Shown piece by piece: positions 8,147-17,036 of a DNA stretch of 58,571 nucleotides. The first letter of the stretch is position 1. Every line of letters starts with the position of its first letter. The position numbers were made by a program, and so were the translations under genes. Under the pieces are notes generated by a model, which saw only the letters and a list, made by a program, of their open reading frames with translations, ran no database searches and had not been told where the DNA came from. The stretch comes from Treponema sp. (lineage in GTDB: Bacteria > Spirochaetota > Spirochaetia > Treponematales > Treponemataceae), in assembly GCA_017395545.1 (NCBI GenBank), contig JAFPUF010000131.1, positions 1 to 58,571 of the forward strand, in the 5' to 3' direction.

Positions 8147-9283
8147 TTACTTTTTCTTTATCGTATAACTGAACTGGGCCTGACCGTCTGAAGGTGCGCT
8201 CTGAAAACGCCAGCGGGAAATCTGCTCTTTTATTTCCATCGAGACAATTGACGGGAGAATATCAGGGCTGATTTTTATGTTTGCGACAGGAACCGTGCCG
8301 CCGGCCGTAACCGTAAATGAAATTGTAAGCTGTTTTGTGCTGTCAATAAGGCTTGCTGCCTCTGCTGAAAGAACGATTTTTGGCTCTGCCGGCTCCAAAA
8401 GTATTCTCGGAACGCCGTCGCTCATTTTTATCGAGACATGTCCATTCGAATTTGAAGTATCCGCCGTAACTGTGGAAGATACATTGCTTGTTGACGATGA
8501 ATATTTATGAGCTGAAACCGCCTGAGATAGTGCATTTTTTGTCGAAGAACTCACGGACTGATTTTCTGCTGATTTTGAGTTGCTTTTGCTCTCGCTTTTT
8601 GCCCCGGAAGAACCTTGTGCAGAAGAAGCGGCACTTCCTGAGAAAGCATTTTGAGCTGATGATAAAGCGTTATTTTTTGCAGAAGCCGTTGAATTTGAAG
8701 AAGACGTGTTTCCTTCCATTTCGTCAAACTGAGACCAGTCAAAAGCTTTTTTAGTCGTCTTTTTCTGCTGCTGCTCCGCCATTAATTCATCAATGCTTTT
8801 CTGGAGAGTCTGTTCCGCCATTTTCGGCTGCTCTGTAGTTTTTGAAGTTACCTGCTTTGCCGGCTGAGACTGTTTTGGTTGTGCTTGTTTCGCTGCAGGA
8901 GTCTTTTTTGCAGGCTGAGACTGCTTTGTTTGTGCCGGTCTGGCAGGTTCCGGGGTTTTAGGGGGCGTTGCGGGGGCTTCCCCCGCAGAAGGGGTAGCGG
9001 AAGACTGCGAAGCAGGCTGGAGTGAGGGGGAGGCTTCCCCCTTCTGTGAATTTTGAGTCTGTTTTACATCTTTTTTTTCAGTTTTTACCAGCTCATTGTT
9101 CTTTCTGACTTCTTCCTTCTTAAACACCTGTTCCTTAGCGCTGTCAAGGCGGATTTTTATCGTTTTGTACTCTTTTGGCTTTAAAATAACCGCGCCGAAA
9201 TAAAAAAAGAGAAAAATCAGAATCCAAACAAGAACCGTACCGAAAAGACCGGCTAGAGCCCCTTTCTGCTCGACCTCTCTCAT
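8147..9283 (-). CDS. TonB/TolA-like energy transducer
   Basis: A 378-residue protein with one N-terminal membrane segment (about 10-33), a long low-complexity periplasmic spacer rich in Pro, Lys, Gln, Ala and Ser (about 75-270), and a folded C-terminal domain (about 285-378). That domain fits the TonB C-terminal fold, with the pattern LTISFTVTAGGTVPVANIKIS. This architecture couples the inner-membrane ExbB/ExbD motor to an outer-membrane partner. The ATG overlaps the exbD stop by four bases, showing tight coupling. It is the last gene of the five-gene module. TolA is the main alternative; the similarity to TonB is architectural rather than strong in sequence. Confidence 0.8.
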   Translation of the reverse strand: MREVEQKGALAGLFGTVLVWILIFLFFYFGAVILKPKEYKTIKIRLDSAKEQVFKKEEVRKNNELVKTEKKDVKQTQNSQKGEASPSLQPASQSSATPSAGEAPATPPKTPEPARPAQTKQSQPAKKTPAAKQAQPKQSQPAKQVTSKTTEQPKMAEQTLQKSIDELMAEQQQKKTTKKAFDWSQFDEMEGNTSSSNSTASAKNNALSSAQNAFSGSAASSAQGSSGAKSESKSNSKSAENQSVSSSTKNALSQAVSAHKYSSSTSNVSSTVTADTSNSNGHVSIKMSDGVPRILLEPAEPKIVLSAEAASLIDSTKQLTISFTVTAGGTVPVANIKISPDILPSIVSMEIKEQISRWRFQSAPSDGQAQFSYTIKKK

Positions 9284-9687
9284 TTGCTGCTTGTCCTAAG
9301 GTTTATGCTGACAAAGCCCTCTGAGCGGAGGACATCAAAGACATTGACGATTGAACCGTTCGTGACATTTTCGTCGGCCTCAAGGGTGACGGGATATTCT
9401 TCCTTTTTGCGGCCTTCGGTATCAAAGGCAGAAAGTTTTTCTCCCAGGGTTTTGAATGTAACCTGCTCGTCGTTGAACCACATTTTTCCGTTTGACTGCA
9501 TCGTAATTGTGATTCCGGCGATATCCGCTCCCTGAGCCGTTGTGCTTTCCGGAAGGTTGACATTGATTGCAGGAAGAATCGCAAAGGTCGTTGAGACAAG
9601 GAAAAAGAGAATCAGCTGGAAAACGACATCAATCATCGGGGTGAGGTCAACGCCAGCACTCCGCTTTTTTCGGTTTGATACTTTCAT
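9280..9687 (-). CDS. exbD: Biopolymer transport protein ExbD/TolR family
   Basis: A 135-residue proton-channel subunit with a short cytoplasmic N-terminus, one membrane helix (about 18-38) and a periplasmic domain. The helix carries the conserved Asp of the family in DLTPMIDVVFQLILFF, needed for proton flow. With ExbB it forms the motor that drives the TonB-like protein encoded next. It starts 13 bases after exbB and overlaps the next gene by four bases. Sequence alone does not separate ExbD from TolR. Confidence 0.9.
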   Translation of the reverse strand: MKVSNRKKRSAGVDLTPMIDVVFQLILFFLVSTTFAILPAINVNLPESTTAQGADIAGITITMQSNGKMWFNDEQVTFKTLGEKLSAFDTEGRKKEEYPVTLEADENVTNGSIVNVFDVLRSEGFVSINLRTSSK

Positions 9688-9700
9688 ATAAAATCACCAG

Positions 9701-10312
9701 TTACATCACCCGTCCTGTGAGGCGCAGAATCAGTTTTGTGACAGTTCCTTCCATTTCGGTGACACATTTGTCTGCCCGTCTTGAAAGATAATTGCTGAAA
9801 ATAAGCGACGGAATCGCAACGAAAAGACCAGCCGCAGTTGTCATGAGCGCTTCTGAAATTGAGCCTGCGAGAACGGCCGGGTTTCCCATTGTGCCGCCAG
9901 AACCAAGAACGCCGAAGGCCCTGATATTGCCCGTTACGGTTCCGAAAAGACCGAGAAGGGTCGAAATATTTGCAATCGTGCTTAAAAGCGTGAGCCAGTG
10001 GTCGAACTGCGGGGCAACCGCATCAATCTCGCACTGAACGATTTCGCGCATATCGTCTTCTGTGAAACGCCGGCAGTCAATTGCTTTTTTTGCTGCCTGA
10101 GACAGAGGAGTGCCGGCCTGTGCACAGAATTCTTCTGCAGCCTTGAAATCGCCGGAAGAAAGCACTTCCTCAAGATTTTTGCGGAGTTCTTTGTCGCGTT
10201 TCTGAACCGAAGCGAAGTAAACAAGGCGCTCGATGACGATATAAGTCGCAAAAAGACCACAGAGAAGAATCGGAATCATTAAGAGTCCGCCGGATTTTAA
10301 CAAATTGAACAT
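9701..10312 (-). CDS. exbB: Biopolymer transport protein ExbB/TolQ family
   Basis: A 203-residue inner-membrane protein with three predicted membrane helices, at about 8-28, 105-130 and 150-172. The conserved glycine-rich GLFGTVTGNIRAF segment lies near the second helix. It is the stator-like partner of ExbD in proton-driven energy transfer to the outer membrane. GGGG precedes its ATG by a few bases, just after the stop of the barrel gene. The cluster order is TPR protein, barrel, exbB, exbD, tonB. Confidence 0.92.
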   Translation of the reverse strand: MFNLLKSGGLLMIPILLCGLFATYIVIERLVYFASVQKRDKELRKNLEEVLSSGDFKAAEEFCAQAGTPLSQAAKKAIDCRRFTEDDMREIVQCEIDAVAPQFDHWLTLLSTIANISTLLGLFGTVTGNIRAFGVLGSGGTMGNPAVLAGSISEALMTTAAGLFVAIPSLIFSNYLSRRADKCVTEMEGTVTKLILRLTGRVM

Positions 10313-10321
10313 ATTTTTCCC

Positions 10322-12004
10322 CTAAAACTGGAACTTGACCAGAAGCACCGCATTTCCGCTCGTCGTGATGAAAGCAGAATGTGCGTAATCCCGTTTCGTT
10401 CCGTGACACAATTTTATTACATCATTGACTTCAAATGCAAGACTCAGCGCAGGGGCAAGCCGCACTCCCATAAAACCTGAGATATCCGGACACTTGTCGG
10501 CATTCTCACCGAGGGCTTCGGTTCCGCTGACACCCGCATTCCACTTCGCGTCAAGGCTCTGGTATTCAAAAGAAAGCCTGATTTTCTGCCCGTCTTCGAG
10601 GGAAGGAACATCTTTCCAGAATGACTTCCATTCAACCCCAGCCTTAAACGGCGAAAAATCTGCAAAGAGACCGAGGTTCGTATTAAATTCGGTACGCTTT
10701 TTAGTGGTGACAGAATAGACGCCGGCCTGATTTACACCATCATCAGTGTAAAGGGCTTCCCATACCCCGTTATCAAAAGCAGTTTTTTTGAACTCAAAGC
10801 CGGTTTTTGCCTCAAAAGAAGTCAAAATCGGGAAAACAAGGTTTAATTTTCCGAACCAGTCGCTGGTCTCAGACGGGAGCGCCGGACAGACTGAGAATTT
10901 GTATTTATTCTCAAGGTCGCGGAGTTTTTCCTGATAAGAAGCAAGTCCTCCCCTGCCCTCAATCGTAATGAACCTGTTATCAAACAGACTGTCGAATTTT
11001 AAGTCTATCCGGCCCGTGAAAGCAGGAAGAGCGGCGTTATCTCCGATTGCGTTTCCGATTATGACAGAACCGTCCGCCCCGAGAGTGATAAAATCGTGCT
11101 CCCAGGACAAGTCAAGGGTAAATTCGCCGCGGTGAGTTCTCTCGGAAGAAGAAGAATCCTCTGCCTCAAGGAGATTGTCCTTTCCGCCGAGATTTGCCTG
11201 AAGCGTGTAAAATCCCGTAAGTTTTGCACGGAATTCCTCGCCCTGCCAGCCGAAGCCAAGATAAGGGTTCATATCAAGAATCTTAGTCGAATCAAGAAAA
11301 TTGCCGTTTTTTGCAGAGTCCTTCATTATCTCACCGTAGCGGTTAAACCATGCGCCTTCAGCTCCGTAAGATATAAGAATGCCGTTGTCAAGTTCCCAGT
11401 CGCTGCCGGCATCCGCCCGGATTGTGTGCTTTACCATGTCAGAATATGCATCGGATTTGAGCTGGAGACCGTCATCGCTCATAGTGTACTCAGCCTGAGC
11501 CCGGTGTTTTCCTGTTTCTCCGTAGAGAGATTTTTTTCCCTTTACGCTGGTTTCCCTCGAAAAATAGCCCTCATTGGATTTTTCGTGCGAAAAGCCCTCG
11601 CTGCTCTCGTGATTGAAATTGACCTCGAAAGGAGAAGCCCCGGAAGCCCGGTAAATCGAAAAGTCACCTTTGAAATAAAAAGGATATCCGGCTCCAAGTT
11701 CTCCCTCCGCATAAATATCCTTTTCTTTTTTATCACTGCGGTTTTTATTTTCAGGAAGATTTTTTGGAGTCTTAACTCCCTCCATCTGAGGAAGTTCAAC
11801 TGTCGGAGCAGAATTTTCCGGGAGAATTGCGCTGTAATCAGGAACAGAATCCTTGCCCGCAGTAAAACTCTTTCCGTCTACAACAGTAGTGACATCAGGA
11901 AGCTCAATTTCCTCGACTTTGTCAGAAGAAGAAGTGCCCGAAGCCTGTGCATAAAGAGAAAACCCCAGGACAATCAGAAATGCTTTTGATATTTGTTTTT
12001 TCAT
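10322..12004 (-). CDS. Predicted plug-less outer-membrane beta-barrel linked to ExbBD/TonB
   Basis: A 560-residue exported protein with a signal peptide (about 1-20, cleavage near QASG). The mature N-terminus has a short segment LPDVTTVVDG that resembles a TonB-box/plug start. About 60 residues of low-complexity sequence follow. The rest alternates amphipathic beta strands with aromatic girdles and ends in VLLVKFQF, a terminal aromatic residue typical of outer-membrane barrels. A plug domain of the usual size is not apparent. GGGGAG precedes the ATG at 12004, favoured over the in-frame ATG at 12040. Directly upstream of exbB, it is the likely outer-membrane partner of this motor. Its function is unknown; I do not recognise a named family. 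Confidence 0.65.
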   Translation of the reverse strand: MKKQISKAFLIVLGFSLYAQASGTSSSDKVEEIELPDVTTVVDGKSFTAGKDSVPDYSAILPENSAPTVELPQMEGVKTPKNLPENKNRSDKKEKDIYAEGELGAGYPFYFKGDFSIYRASGASPFEVNFNHESSEGFSHEKSNEGYFSRETSVKGKKSLYGETGKHRAQAEYTMSDDGLQLKSDAYSDMVKHTIRADAGSDWELDNGILISYGAEGAWFNRYGEIMKDSAKNGNFLDSTKILDMNPYLGFGWQGEEFRAKLTGFYTLQANLGGKDNLLEAEDSSSSERTHRGEFTLDLSWEHDFITLGADGSVIIGNAIGDNAALPAFTGRIDLKFDSLFDNRFITIEGRGGLASYQEKLRDLENKYKFSVCPALPSETSDWFGKLNLVFPILTSFEAKTGFEFKKTAFDNGVWEALYTDDGVNQAGVYSVTTKKRTEFNTNLGLFADFSPFKAGVEWKSFWKDVPSLEDGQKIRLSFEYQSLDAKWNAGVSGTEALGENADKCPDISGFMGVRLAPALSLAFEVNDVIKLCHGTKRDYAHSAFITTSGNAVLLVKFQF

Positions 12005-12064
12005 AAAGAACTCCCCTTTCATAATTTTCAAATTTTTCATTTTTACTCTTTCCGTTTTCAGTTT

Positions 12065-14896
12065 TTAGTTTTCAACGATTTTTCCGGCTTTTTTCGTGTA
12101 AGCACTTTGCGGGTAAAGCTTTTTCATCTCAGTGTAAGCCGCCTTTGAATCAGCATAGAGGCCGGCAGCGTCAAAACTTTCGACAGCTCCGTAAAAACTA
12201 CGCTCTGCCGTCTCATCGTTTCCTGCGATTCTCGAATGTTTTACCGCCTCAAGGAACATTTCTGCAGACTTTCTGTTTGCTCCCTTTTTGCGGTACTCTT
12301 CTGCAAGGAAAACCGCGTTCTTCATATTTGACGCAGCCATCACAGAATTATTCCTGTTTTTTGCGAGCTCCTTTTCTGCCGAACTTATCTCTTCGTCTAC
12401 AGACTTTGAGTTTTTCCCGGTATTCTTTTTAAGTTCTGCCTCTTTCTTTGCAATTCCGTCGTTTACAGCCTGTTTTCCGTACTCATCGAGCATTTTACGG
12501 GCCATATTAAGGGCTGATGCGTAATCGCCGGTCTTTTCGTAAAGTTCAATCAGATTTTTTTCTGAGATATAGCGGTAAGAAGTCTCAGCTTTTGAATCCG
12601 TAATCTGAAGATAACGGAGAATCGCCCTCGTATCGTCGCCTGTTTTTGCAAGGCTGTCTGCCGAAAAATAGACCGCCTGAAACTTAAAGCGTCCGTCCGC
12701 CCATTTTTTTGAGTACTCCTCGAAAAGCTCTGCTGATTTTGCAAAATCTTTCAGGGAATAAGCGTTTTCCGCCCTTCTGTAAGCCGACTCCTCAGAAATA
12801 AGGGCAGCCTCTTTGTCCGAAAGATTTGCGAGTTCTGAGAAACACCTGTCGGAAGAAGGATAATCACCTTTCTGGAACAGAATTTCCGCAGTGCGGTATT
12901 TGCACTCATAGCCGAATTTTGATTTTTTTCCGGTATGCGGATTTAAGAGTGAAAGAGCCTCATCGTATTTTTTTGAGTCCTGTAAAATTCCTGCCAGAAG
13001 AATAACAGCCTCGTTTTTTTCGTCTTCAGTTCTGGACGTTTTCACCGCTTTCTGCGCATGATTTATTGCCGCCGCTTCATTTTTTGTAAAAGCCGCACTT
13101 CGGGCAGCCGTCATATTTGCAGACCAGACGAATTTATGAAGAGGATTTTCTTCAGCAAAGCGTGATAAAACCGCCTCGGCATCCGCATATTTTCCGAGCT
13201 GATACTGTGCATAACCGCAGTAAAATTTTGAATATGCCGCATAATCTTTCGTAAGAGTCTTTGAATTCTGAATTTTTGAAAACCCTTTCTCTGCCTCAGA
13301 CCATTTTCTCTGATTGAAATTCGCAAGTGAAGAAAGATAAACCGCCTCATCCCCCTTCGCTTTTGCCGCCTGTTCCTTCGTCGAGACATAGTGCCCGGCA
13401 ATAAGAAGCGTTCTCGAATAGTCAAGGCGTCCGTCATTGTCAAGCTGATTTTTTTCACCAAGCGAATAGAAAATTACATCAGCATCGTGATATTTTCCCT
13501 GTTTCGCAAGACTTTTCGCATAAAGAGTGAGAAGCGATTTGTCCGTAATTTTCACATCTTTCGAATAATTTCCGATAGTCTCCACAGAAGACTTTGAATC
13601 TCCCCGCTCATACTGAGAAAGTGCAAGCCAGTAAACCGCATTTTTTTCGATTTCTGAATCCTCTGATTTAAGGCATTTTCTGGCAAACTCCTCACATTTC
13701 TTCCAGTTTTTAAGATAGCCGTTAAAACGGGAGAGAGCGATGAGAATCATCTCGTTTTTTCCGCCCGATTTTGTCTTAGCTGACTCCTCAAGGATTCCAA
13801 GTGCTTCTTTCGCCGCTTTGTTTTTGTCTTCGCCCGTGATGTAAGCGATTTCGGCCTTATAAAGTGCTGCGATTTCTTTTTGAGAAGAAGATGCGTTCTC
13901 TGAAGCCTCCTTAAAATACGAGAGAGACTTCTGATAATCTTTTGAATTGAATGCATCCACCGCAAGCCGGGTCCAGAATTCACTCAGAAGCGACGGATAC
14001 TGTGCGAGACGGTATTCCGCCTGAGAAAGAACTTCGCCTACTTCCGGAGTAACGACTTCCCGGTGAACGGAAGAAACAGCGTATGCTTTCTGCATTGCCG
14101 CCGCTGCAAGGTGCGGAGGTGCATTTTTTATGACCGTGCAGTAAGTATCATAGGATTTTTTGAATTCTCCGAGATTTTCAAGCGCCTCACCTTTCAGAAT
14201 CAGAAGCGAGTATTTTGTATCATCGTCAAAACTTCCCGCCTCAAGCTGAGAAGTAACAGAAACGCATTTTTCTGAATTCTCCCGCCCGCCGGAAAAATTG
14301 TAGCACTGTACGAGCGAAACTGCAGAGTCAGAATAATCTTCGGAATTAAATTTTTTGCCGTTCGAGACCACATACTCAAAAAGGGGAATTGCATTCTTAA
14401 AATCAGAAGCAGCGACAAAACATTTTGCCCCGTATAAAACAGAAAGGGAATAATAGTCAGAAGAAAACGAAGCGTATTTAGGATTAGCCTGTTCCAGCTC
14501 TCTGAAGAACGAAGCCGACGAAAAGAATTCTTTCTGAGCCTTTTCAAGTTCTCCCGAAGAAAAATATCCCCGTCCAAGCCAGTAATATTTTGAAGAATTC
14601 AAAAGCACGCTCTCAGGATTCGATTTGTCAGCGTTCAGAAAATGTTTTTCCAGAATTGAAACTGAGTCCTGAATGCGCCCCATGCGGTAAAGGCTCTCCC
14701 CCTCATAAACTGCCGCCCTGAACCGTGCAAGTGAGTTTTTCTCAGTCCGTAAAATTTCCTCGGCAGTCCGTACAACCCCCGGATAAAAGGCAGATTTATA
14801 CGCCGAAAGAAGTTCCGAAGAAAGATTTTTACTCTGGGCAAAAGCGAAGTGAGAAGACAAAAGTATCAACGCAAATGAAATAAATCTATTTTTCAT
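12065..14896 (-). CDS. Large periplasmic TPR-repeat protein
   Basis: A 943-residue exported protein with a signal peptide (about 1-20, cleavage near FAFAQS). The rest is helical tetratricopeptide-like repeats, for example motifs ending in YWLGRGYFSSGELEKA, YWLALSQYERGD and YCGYAQYQLGKYADAE. The C-terminal part (about 830-870) is lysine-rich. TPR proteins are scaffolds. In the Tol-Pal system a periplasmic TPR protein (CpoB) works with a TolQRA motor, and here a TPR gene heads a barrel-exbB-exbD-tonB cluster. A scaffold role in that envelope complex is an inference. There is no convincing Shine-Dalgarno sequence before the ATG. Confidence 0.7.
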   Translation of the reverse strand: MKNRFISFALILLSSHFAFAQSKNLSSELLSAYKSAFYPGVVRTAEEILRTEKNSLARFRAAVYEGESLYRMGRIQDSVSILEKHFLNADKSNPESVLLNSSKYYWLGRGYFSSGELEKAQKEFFSSASFFRELEQANPKYASFSSDYYSLSVLYGAKCFVAASDFKNAIPLFEYVVSNGKKFNSEDYSDSAVSLVQCYNFSGGRENSEKCVSVTSQLEAGSFDDDTKYSLLILKGEALENLGEFKKSYDTYCTVIKNAPPHLAAAAMQKAYAVSSVHREVVTPEVGEVLSQAEYRLAQYPSLLSEFWTRLAVDAFNSKDYQKSLSYFKEASENASSSQKEIAALYKAEIAYITGEDKNKAAKEALGILEESAKTKSGGKNEMILIALSRFNGYLKNWKKCEEFARKCLKSEDSEIEKNAVYWLALSQYERGDSKSSVETIGNYSKDVKITDKSLLTLYAKSLAKQGKYHDADVIFYSLGEKNQLDNDGRLDYSRTLLIAGHYVSTKEQAAKAKGDEAVYLSSLANFNQRKWSEAEKGFSKIQNSKTLTKDYAAYSKFYCGYAQYQLGKYADAEAVLSRFAEENPLHKFVWSANMTAARSAAFTKNEAAAINHAQKAVKTSRTEDEKNEAVILLAGILQDSKKYDEALSLLNPHTGKKSKFGYECKYRTAEILFQKGDYPSSDRCFSELANLSDKEAALISEESAYRRAENAYSLKDFAKSAELFEEYSKKWADGRFKFQAVYFSADSLAKTGDDTRAILRYLQITDSKAETSYRYISEKNLIELYEKTGDYASALNMARKMLDEYGKQAVNDGIAKKEAELKKNTGKNSKSVDEEISSAEKELAKNRNNSVMAASNMKNAVFLAEEYRKKGANRKSAEMFLEAVKHSRIAGNDETAERSFYGAVESFDAAGLYADSKAAYTEMKKLYPQSAYTKKAGKIVEN

Positions 14897-14941
14897 ATAT
14901 TTACAGATATCGGCAAAGAACGAGCGCTGCGCCTATAAATT

Positions 14942-15436
14942 CTAATGTTTTTTAACGCCGTAAGTTACAGCAATTATATTCTCCTGAATTTTTTCCTCAA
15001 AGGTCCTGGAGAATTTTTTAAGTTCTTTTTCGCCGTAATAATTGCCCTTGTTTCCGCCAAGACCTATCTGAGCCATATTCAGGCTGAATTCACGCTCCCG
15101 CAGTTTATCTTCAATATTGTCTTTATTAAAGGCAACGCCACGGTCATTCAAAACGATTATTTTTTTTTCGACAAGACGGGCTGCAAAAGGAATATCGCGG
15201 GTCAAAACGATGTCGTATTCTCCGCAATTTTCAAATATGTAGTTATCAGCAGAATTCTGACCTTTTTCACAGACAATCATCTTCGCGTTATCATATTTCG
15301 GAAGAATCTTGATTTCATGATTTGCAACGAAAGTAACCGGGATTTTTTTTGAAAAACTGTGCTCAAGCGCAAATTCCCGCGCTTTCTGGGGAAAAGAGTC
15401 TGCGTCAAGCCAGACCGTAAAAGAAGCTGTTTCCAT
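14942..15436 (-). CDS. YaiI/YqxD family protein (DUF188)
   Basis: A 164-residue protein of the conserved DUF188 family. The N-terminal VWLDADSFPQKARE segment matches the family's Asp-Ala-Asp...Pro motif, and SADNYI and TRDIPFAA carry the further conserved acidic residues. The arrangement is PIN-domain-like, so nuclease activity has been suspected for the family, but no defined function is known to me. The start codon overlaps the zapA stop in a TAATG, so the two are translationally coupled. Confidence 0.85.
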   Translation of the reverse strand: METASFTVWLDADSFPQKAREFALEHSFSKKIPVTFVANHEIKILPKYDNAKMIVCEKGQNSADNYIFENCGEYDIVLTRDIPFAARLVEKKIIVLNDRGVAFNKDNIEDKLREREFSLNMAQIGLGGNKGNYYGEKELKKFSRTFEEKIQENIIAVTYGVKKH

Positions 15437-15768
15437 TATTTGACATCCAGAGCTTTGTTAAGTTTCTCTATCATTTTTTTTGCTTTTTTTTCAGCTTCCT
15501 CGCTCTTTTCTTTGTCTACGATTATGCTGGATTCTGGAATTGTTCCTTTAGAAATTTGCGATATCTTTGATTTTTCTTTGTATAATTCATCGCAGAGCAT
15601 GATTCCGGCGAGTGCAGAAACCTGCAAATCATTCTGAAGGGAATTAGAATTTTTGATTTGCTGTGCTATTTTTTTATAGTAACCGAGAAGTTTCTGAAGA
15701 TATTCATCGCTCTCATTTGCCTTGATGACAAACGGAGTGTTGTACATATCGATTACGAGTGAACCCAT
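15436..15768 (-). CDS. zapA: Cell division protein ZapA-like
   Basis: A 110-residue protein with the ZapA layout. An N-terminal strand segment ends in FVIKANESDEYLQKL, a helix containing VSALAGIMLCDELYKEK follows, and the C-terminal helix is strongly charged and coiled-coil-like. ZapA bundles FtsZ filaments at the division ring. It starts three bases after the preceding frameshifted gene with no clear ribosome binding site, so it may rely on translational coupling. The broken neighbour could therefore reduce its expression. The upstream coiled-coil protein may be its partner in division. Confidence 0.8.
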   Translation of the reverse strand: MGSLVIDMYNTPFVIKANESDEYLQKLLGYYKKIAQQIKNSNSLQNDLQVSALAGIMLCDELYKEKSKISQISKGTIPESSIIVDKEKSEEAEKKAKKMIEKLNKALDVK

Positions 15769-15771
15769 ATT

Positions 15772-16152
15772 CTAGAAAATGTCAAAAAGTGCCTGCGGCT
15801 CAATTCCGGATTTTTCAGAAGAATCGCCCTCAGCATTTGCAGGTGAAGGAGCAGTCTGAGATGAATCGCCGAAGTCAAAATCTACGTCAGGAGAGAAAGG
15901 GTTTCCCTGCTGTGAGGAAGCTGCGGACTCACCTTCCTGGAAATCTTCGTTATGAACAGGAATTTCCATTTCTTCTGGAAGAGAATCTAAAGAAGACGGC
16001 TGTGCTGCGGCTGGCTGAGATGTAACAGGTTCGCTCTGAGCCTCTGATACCGGCTGTGCTGGCACGCTCTGTGGCGGGACTGCAGCAGAAACACTTTGAG
16101 CCGCCCCGCTTGCCTGAAGAACGACATTCTCCACGGCATTGAGACGGCTCAA
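15772..16152 (-). CDS. C-terminal part of a frameshifted coiled-coil/proline-rich protein
   Basis: A 126-codon frame, counted from a TTG at 16152, rich in Ala, Ser, Pro and Gln, ending with an acidic segment and PQALFDIF. The frame stays open further upstream and there reads EQFSSFQSDQSRIEEGILKA, a natural continuation of the coiled coil encoded at 16149-16349 in another frame. One extra base near 16212 would join both into one protein of roughly 190 residues. It therefore looks like the second half of one gene disrupted by a single-base loss, or by a sequence error. Function is unknown; its position before zapA suggests a cell-division role. Confidence 0.6.
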   Translation of the reverse strand: MSRLNAVENVVLQASGAAQSVSAAVPPQSVPAQPVSEAQSEPVTSQPAAAQPSSLDSLPEEMEIPVHNEDFQEGESAASSQQGNPFSPDVDFDFGDSSQTAPSPANAEGDSSEKSGIEPQALFDIF

Positions 16153-16349
16153 AGCCTTGAGGATTCCTTCTTCGATCCTGCTCTGATCAGACTGGAAAGA
16201 TGAAAACTGCTCCGATTTGCGTTGAGCGCATTTGAAAGCTCTACGACCTTTGCCCGTAAAGCAGCGTTCTCCGCATTAAGCTGTTCGATTTTTTTAACAG
16301 CGCTTTCAACCCTTTCTTCCAATAACAGAACCTGATCGAATGAAATCAT
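16149..16349 (-). CDS. N-terminal coiled-coil part of the frameshifted gene
   Basis: A 66-codon frame starting at ATG 16349. Residues 5-45 form a heptad-patterned coiled coil (LLLEERVESAVKKIEQLNAE and on), similar in style to ZapB-like proteins. After NANR the frame runs into SSFHLSSLIRAG, which is out of character, and stops. In the +1 frame the DNA continues as EQFSSFQSDQ. A missing G in the GG at 16212-16213 explains the break. Treat this and 15772-16152 as halves of a single gene. Confidence 0.6.
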   Translation of the reverse strand: MISFDQVLLLEERVESAVKKIEQLNAENAALRAKVVELSNALNANRSSFHLSSLIRAGSKKESSRL

Positions 16350-16391
16350 ATTTTACTCCGATTGAAGTTGCCGGATATTTCCGGCATTAAG

Positions 16392-16751
16392 TTATGCTTC
16401 GAGAGCTTTTTTAGCTGCTTCAACAACAGCTTTGAAAGCAACTGGATCTTCAATTGCGAGGTTTGAAAGAGCCTTGCGGTTGAGTGTGATTCCAGCCTTT
16501 GTAAGACCATTGATGAATCGTGAGTATGAGAGGCCTTCCTCGCGAACTGCAGCGTTGATACGTGCAATCCACAACTGGCGGAAGTCGCCTTTGCGGTCGC
16601 GGCGGTCAACATATGCATGGCGGAGAGCCTTTACAACTGCATCTTTTGCAGCCTTATAGTTTGTTCCACGTCGTCCTGTAAATCCGCTCGCAAGCTTAAG
16701 GATTTTTGCACGGCGGTTATTGCGTTTTGTTCCATCTACTGCTCTAGACAT
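16392..16751 (-). CDS. rplT: 50S ribosomal protein L20
   Basis: A 119-residue ribosomal protein of normal length. The N-terminal basic extension ([19 protein letters not shown]) and the globular RNA-binding part with [20 protein letters not shown] are typical. L20 binds 23S rRNA early in large-subunit assembly. AAGGAG precedes the ATG. It is the last gene of the conserved infC-rpmI-rplT operon. Confidence 0.97.
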   Translation of the reverse strand: MSRAVDGTKRNNRRAKILKLASGFTGRRGTNYKAAKDAVVKALRHAYVDRRDRKGDFRQLWIARINAAVREEGLSYSRFINGLTKAGITLNRKALSNLAIEDPVAFKAVVEAAKKALEA

Positions 16752-16776
16752 TCTTTACTCCTTATAACCTTTAAAA

Positions 16777-16980
16777 TTAATTACCGTACGGAAGCAACTG
16801 GCTGCGGATAACTTTTGCTGAGTCCTCAGAGAGGATACCTGCATGGCGAAGATGCATCTTGCGTTTTGCTGATTTCTTCGTCAGGATATGGCGAAGGTTC
16901 ATCTTCTTGTACTTTACTTTGCCTGTTCCAGTGAAAGAAAATCTTTTCGCTGCGGCTTTCTTTGTCTTCATTTTTGGCAT
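16777..16980 (-). CDS. rpmI: 50S ribosomal protein L35
   Basis: A 67-residue basic ribosomal protein with the typical start [14 protein letters not shown] and the motif [10 protein letters not shown] near the C-terminus. GAGG lies a few bases before the ATG. It sits between infC and rplT in the usual order, 56 bases after infC and 25 before rplT, and is a structural part of the large subunit. Confidence 0.97.
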   Translation of the reverse strand: MPKMKTKKAAAKRFSFTGTGKVKYKKMNLRHILTKKSAKRKMHLRHAGILSEDSAKVIRSQLLPYGN

Positions 16981-17036
16981 TTTGCCACCTCTTATGTAAC
17001 TGAAGTACTTCGTTATTGAAGATTTGAAACTCCAGG

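Noticed and set aside
11096..11989. Long plus-strand open frame opposite the outer-membrane barrel gene
   Set aside because: It lies wholly inside the barrel gene and has no ribosome binding site or recognisable domain; the leftward gene has signal peptide, operon context and barrel pattern.
14900..14920. GCCGATAT before the TPR gene as a third sigma28-type promoter
   Set aside because: No TAAA-like -35 box lies 11 bp upstream; the eight bases alone could be chance.
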